DNA of 64,000 nucleotides from Paludibacteraceae bacterium (GTDB lineage Bacteria > Bacteroidota > Bacteroidia > Bacteroidales > Paludibacteraceae). The notes under the pieces were generated by a model. The model worked only from the letters and a program-made list of their open reading frames with translations. It was not told where the DNA came from and did no database searches. Position 1 is the first letter of the stretch. Each line of letters opens with the position of its first letter. Both the position numbers and the translations under genes were made by a program. The DNA is taken from NCBI GenBank assembly GCA_017503075.1, contig JAFVTU010000019.1, positions 92,596 to 156,595 of the forward strand, written 5' to 3'. Shown in pieces: positions 61,693 to 64,000 of this stretch.

Positions 61693-62424
61693 TTATTGTT
61701 TTTTGTTTCTGCGGAAACCACCACGACGGTCATCACGACGGCGATCGCCACCACGACCATTCTCTTGCTTTTGTGTGAAGTTAGGAGCAAGGTCTTTCTT
61801 GCCATAAACCTCACCACGGCAGATCCAAACCTTTACACCGATCATACCCACCTTGGTGAGAGCACCTGCGTGGCAATAGTCGATGTCAGCACGGAGAGTG
61901 TGCAATGGGGTACGACCCTCTTTGTACATCTCGCTACGTGCCATTTCAGCACCGTTAAGACGACCACTGAGTTGGATTTTGATACCCTCAGCGCCCATAC
62001 GCATGGTAGAAGCGATAGCCATCTTCACAGCACGGCGGTATGCGATCTTACCCTCGAGTTGGCGAGCGATCTTGTTAGCCACGATAGTAGCATCAAGTTC
62101 AGGACGCTTAACCTCGAAGATGTTGATTTGCACATCTTGCTTGGTGATTTTCTTCAACTCCTCTTTCAATTTGTCAACCTCTTGTCCACCTTTACCGATA
62201 ATAAAACCAGGGCGAGCGGTGCACACAGTTACAGTTACAAGTTTCAGAGTACGCTCGATTACGATACGAGAAATACTAGCCTCAGCCAAACGGGCATTCA
62301 GGTACTTGCGGATTTTAGTATCCTCAAGAATTGTATCTCCGTAGTTCTTGCCGCCAAACCAGTTGGAATCCCAACCACGTACAATACCTAGGCGGTTACT
62401 AATTGGATTAATTTTCTGTCCCAT
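61693..62424 (-). CDS. rpsC: 30S ribosomal protein S3
   Basis: 243 residues. The KH domain is visible in [24 protein letters not shown] (the GKGG loop), and the C-terminal domain in [30 protein letters not shown]. An Arg/Gly/Asp-rich tail follows ([21 protein letters not shown] region), longer than in E. coli. Confidence 0.97.
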   Translation of the reverse strand: MGQKINPISNRLGIVRGWDSNWFGGKNYGDTILEDTKIRKYLNARLAEASISRIVIERTLKLVTVTVCTARPGFIIGKGGQEVDKLKEELKKITKQDVQINIFEVKRPELDATIVANKIARQLEGKIAYRRAVKMAIASTMRMGAEGIKIQLSGRLNGAEMARSEMYKEGRTPLHTLRADIDYCHAGALTKVGMIGVKVWICRGEVYGKKDLAPNFTQKQENGRGGDRRRDDRRGGFRRNKKQ

Positions 62425-62432
62425 TTTGTTAA

Positions 62433-62840
62433 TTACTTAGCTTCGTTAGTATTCTTAGTATCTACAAAAATAGTAACATGGTTAGAGCGTTTGCGGATAC
62501 GATAACCGCGACCTTGAGGAGCGGTCAACAGACGCTTGAGCATCATACCGCCATCTACCATGATATTACTTACATACAGAGTCTCTTGGTCTGCTTTCTT
62601 ACCGGTCTTAACTTCCCAGTTAGCGATAGCAGATTTCAAAAGTTTCTCGAGGGCACGCGATGCCTCTTTGGTAGAGAAATGCAACGCACCCAGTGCACGG
62701 TTCACTTCCATTCCACGAATCATATCGGCAACAAGGCGCATTTTGCGTGGAGATGTAGGAACGTTATTAAGCTTTGCAAAGTATTGGCTCTTGCGAGCTT
62801 CCTTCATTGCTTCAGCTGCATTATGTTTTCTAGCACCCAT
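62433..62840 (-). CDS. rplV: 50S ribosomal protein L22
   Basis: 135 residues. [23 protein letters not shown] and the tunnel-lining hairpin [27 protein letters not shown] are diagnostic. Confidence 0.97.
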   Translation of the reverse strand: MGARKHNAAEAMKEARKSQYFAKLNNVPTSPRKMRLVADMIRGMEVNRALGALHFSTKEASRALEKLLKSAIANWEVKTGKKADQETLYVSNIMVDGGMMLKRLLTAPQGRGYRIRKRSNHVTIFVDTKNTNEAK

Positions 62841-62883
62841 TTTGAATTCTAAAATTTAATTGTTGTTTGATTTGATTCTTGGA

Positions 62884-63147
62884 TTAACGGTTACCCGAGT
62901 GACCACGGAATGTGCGGGTTGGAGCGAACTCGCCCAACTTGTGACCCACCATATTCTCGGTTACATACACAGGGATGAACTTGTTTCCATTATGAACTGC
63001 AATAGTATGACCTACGAAATCAGGAGAAATCATAGATGCACGGCTCCAAGTCTTGACAACATCTTTCTTGCCAGACTCATTCATAGCCAACACCTTCTTC
63101 TCCAACTTAACGTTGATAAATGGTCCTTTTTTCAATGAACGACTCAT
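62884..63147 (-). CDS. rpsS: 30S ribosomal protein S19
   Basis: 87 residues. [69 protein letters not shown]-type sequence, the S19 signature. Between rplB and rplV. Confidence 0.98.
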   Translation of the reverse strand: MSRSLKKGPFINVKLEKKVLAMNESGKKDVVKTWSRASMISPDFVGHTIAVHNGNKFIPVYVTENMVGHKLGEFAPTRTFRGHSGNR

Positions 63148-63168
63148 AATTTCTCTTAATTTAATAGG

Positions 63169-63993
63169 TTATTTTTTTCTTCTTTCAATAATGTATTGAT
63201 TGCTCAAGTTCTTTGGAGCACGTGTCTTGTAGCCCTTAGCTAACAAGCCCTTGCGTGAACGTGGGTGTCCACCAGATGCGCGGCCTTCACCACCACCCAT
63301 TGGGTGATCTACTGGGTTCATTGCCACACCACGGTTGCGTGGACGACGGCCTAACCAACGGCTACGACCTGCCTTACCACTCTTCTCCAATGCGTGATCG
63401 CTATTGCCAACCACACCAACAGTTGCTTTACATGCTGCAAGCACCTTGCGCAATTCGCCTGAAGGCAACTTGATGATTGCATACTTATCCTCGCGAGAAG
63501 ACAATTGTGCAAACACACCAGCCGAACGAACCATGCATGCACCTTGACCTGGACGGAGCTCAATGTTGTGAATGAGCGTACCAAGAGGCATGTTAGCCAT
63601 TGGGAGAGCATTTCCTACTTCAGGAGCCACATCTGGACCTGAGATTACTGTTTGACCTACTTGCAAGCCATTAGGTGCAAGAATGTAACGTTTTTCGCCA
63701 TCAGCATAGAACAAGAGTGCGATACGAGCACTACGGTTTGGATCGTACTCAATAGTTTTTACTACTGCTGGTACACCATCTTTGTTACGTTTGAAGTCAA
63801 TTACGCGATATTTCTGCTTGTGTCCACCACCAATATAACGCATGGTCATCTTACCTTGATGGTTACGACCACCTGTCTTGGTTTTACCGAACACAAGAGA
63901 TTTCTCTGGTGCACTTGCGGTAATTGTATCAAATGCGCCAATAACTTTGTGTCTTTGCCCCGGTGTAGAGGGTTTTAATTTACGTACAGCCAT
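63169..63993 (-). CDS. rplB: 50S ribosomal protein L2
   Basis: 274 residues, complete within 7 nt of the window edge. [29 protein letters not shown] near the N-terminus and [22 protein letters not shown] near the C-terminus, with the conserved His close to the peptidyl-transferase centre. The cluster presumably continues with rplW, rplD and rplC beyond the window. Confidence 0.98.
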   Translation of the reverse strand: MAVRKLKPSTPGQRHKVIGAFDTITASAPEKSLVFGKTKTGGRNHQGKMTMRYIGGGHKQKYRVIDFKRNKDGVPAVVKTIEYDPNRSARIALLFYADGEKRYILAPNGLQVGQTVISGPDVAPEVGNALPMANMPLGTLIHNIELRPGQGACMVRSAGVFAQLSSREDKYAIIKLPSGELRKVLAACKATVGVVGNSDHALEKSGKAGRSRWLGRRPRNRGVAMNPVDHPMGGGEGRASGGHPRSRKGLLAKGYKTRAPKNLSNQYIIERRKK

Positions 63994-64000
63994 TTTTAGA

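Overview
The window looks like a chromosomal segment of a member of the Bacteroidota, order Bacteroidales (genus not resolved). Evidence: at least fifteen promoters of the Bacteroidota type, (T/C/G)TTG - about 20 nt - TAnnTTTG; a spc-type ribosomal protein cluster; GldD; a bacterial GGGP-synthase-family gene; a DUF4294 protein; the GT4/debranching enzyme/GH57 glucan cluster; and a CXXX-repeat radical-SAM peptide system.

Layout. 1-1,000: start of a pta-like gene (minus), a CAU tRNA with a structured leader, and tmRNA (minus). 1,100-6,800 (minus): alpha-glucan cluster (ManC-type guanylyltransferase, debranching enzyme, GT4, GH57). 7,170-11,830 (plus): gldD, GGGP synthase, tadA, a 7TM-HD phosphodiesterase, dus. 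11,924-13,510: tRNA-Cys and a lone sufB. 13,507-15,907 (minus): RHH protein, beta-barrel protein, membrane protein and ECF sigma factor. 16,178-22,004 (plus): udk, two short chrA genes, efp, cca, nadB. 22,431-26,831 (plus): small orphan genes, an AT-rich modular GIY-YIG nuclease, NlpC/P60 hydrolase, DUF4294. 26,884-31,014 (minus): rfbB, birA, dacB, an S66 carboxypeptidase. 31,076-38,203: TPR/PD40 protein, mdh, nucleoside phosphorylase-like, a pRiA4b ORF-3-like gene, miaA, PKD lipoprotein, glycogen synthase. 38,900-41,812 (minus): accessory patch with a duplicated gene pair in which one member of each copy is broken. 41,868-46,254 (minus): the most interesting locus. 46,996-50,998 (minus): pepD, C69 dipeptidase, 5'-nucleotidase-like lipoprotein. 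51,117-63,993 (minus): rplB to rplQ ribosomal cluster with secY, map, infA, rpmJ and rpoA.

The standout system (41,868-46,254) is a RiPP-like operon. A 114-residue precursor carries a twin-arginine signal and 15 cysteines in CXXX-type spacing. It is followed by an attenuator-like hairpin, a SPASM radical SAM enzyme, a SPASM-like partner without a radical-SAM CxxxCxxC, a small modification protein, and then tatA and tatC. The layout implies a peptide modified in the cytoplasm and exported folded by a dedicated Tat translocase. About 390 nt of highly structured RNA with its own promoter and terminator sits immediately upstream.

The intergenic DNA is also unusual. It holds (i) short TAG-hairpin-GTCC elements whose stems vary by compensatory changes, three of them inside a reading frame, (ii) other dispersed repeats that also enter coding sequences in frame, and (iii) long stretches with an 11-bp internal period at four or five separate loci.
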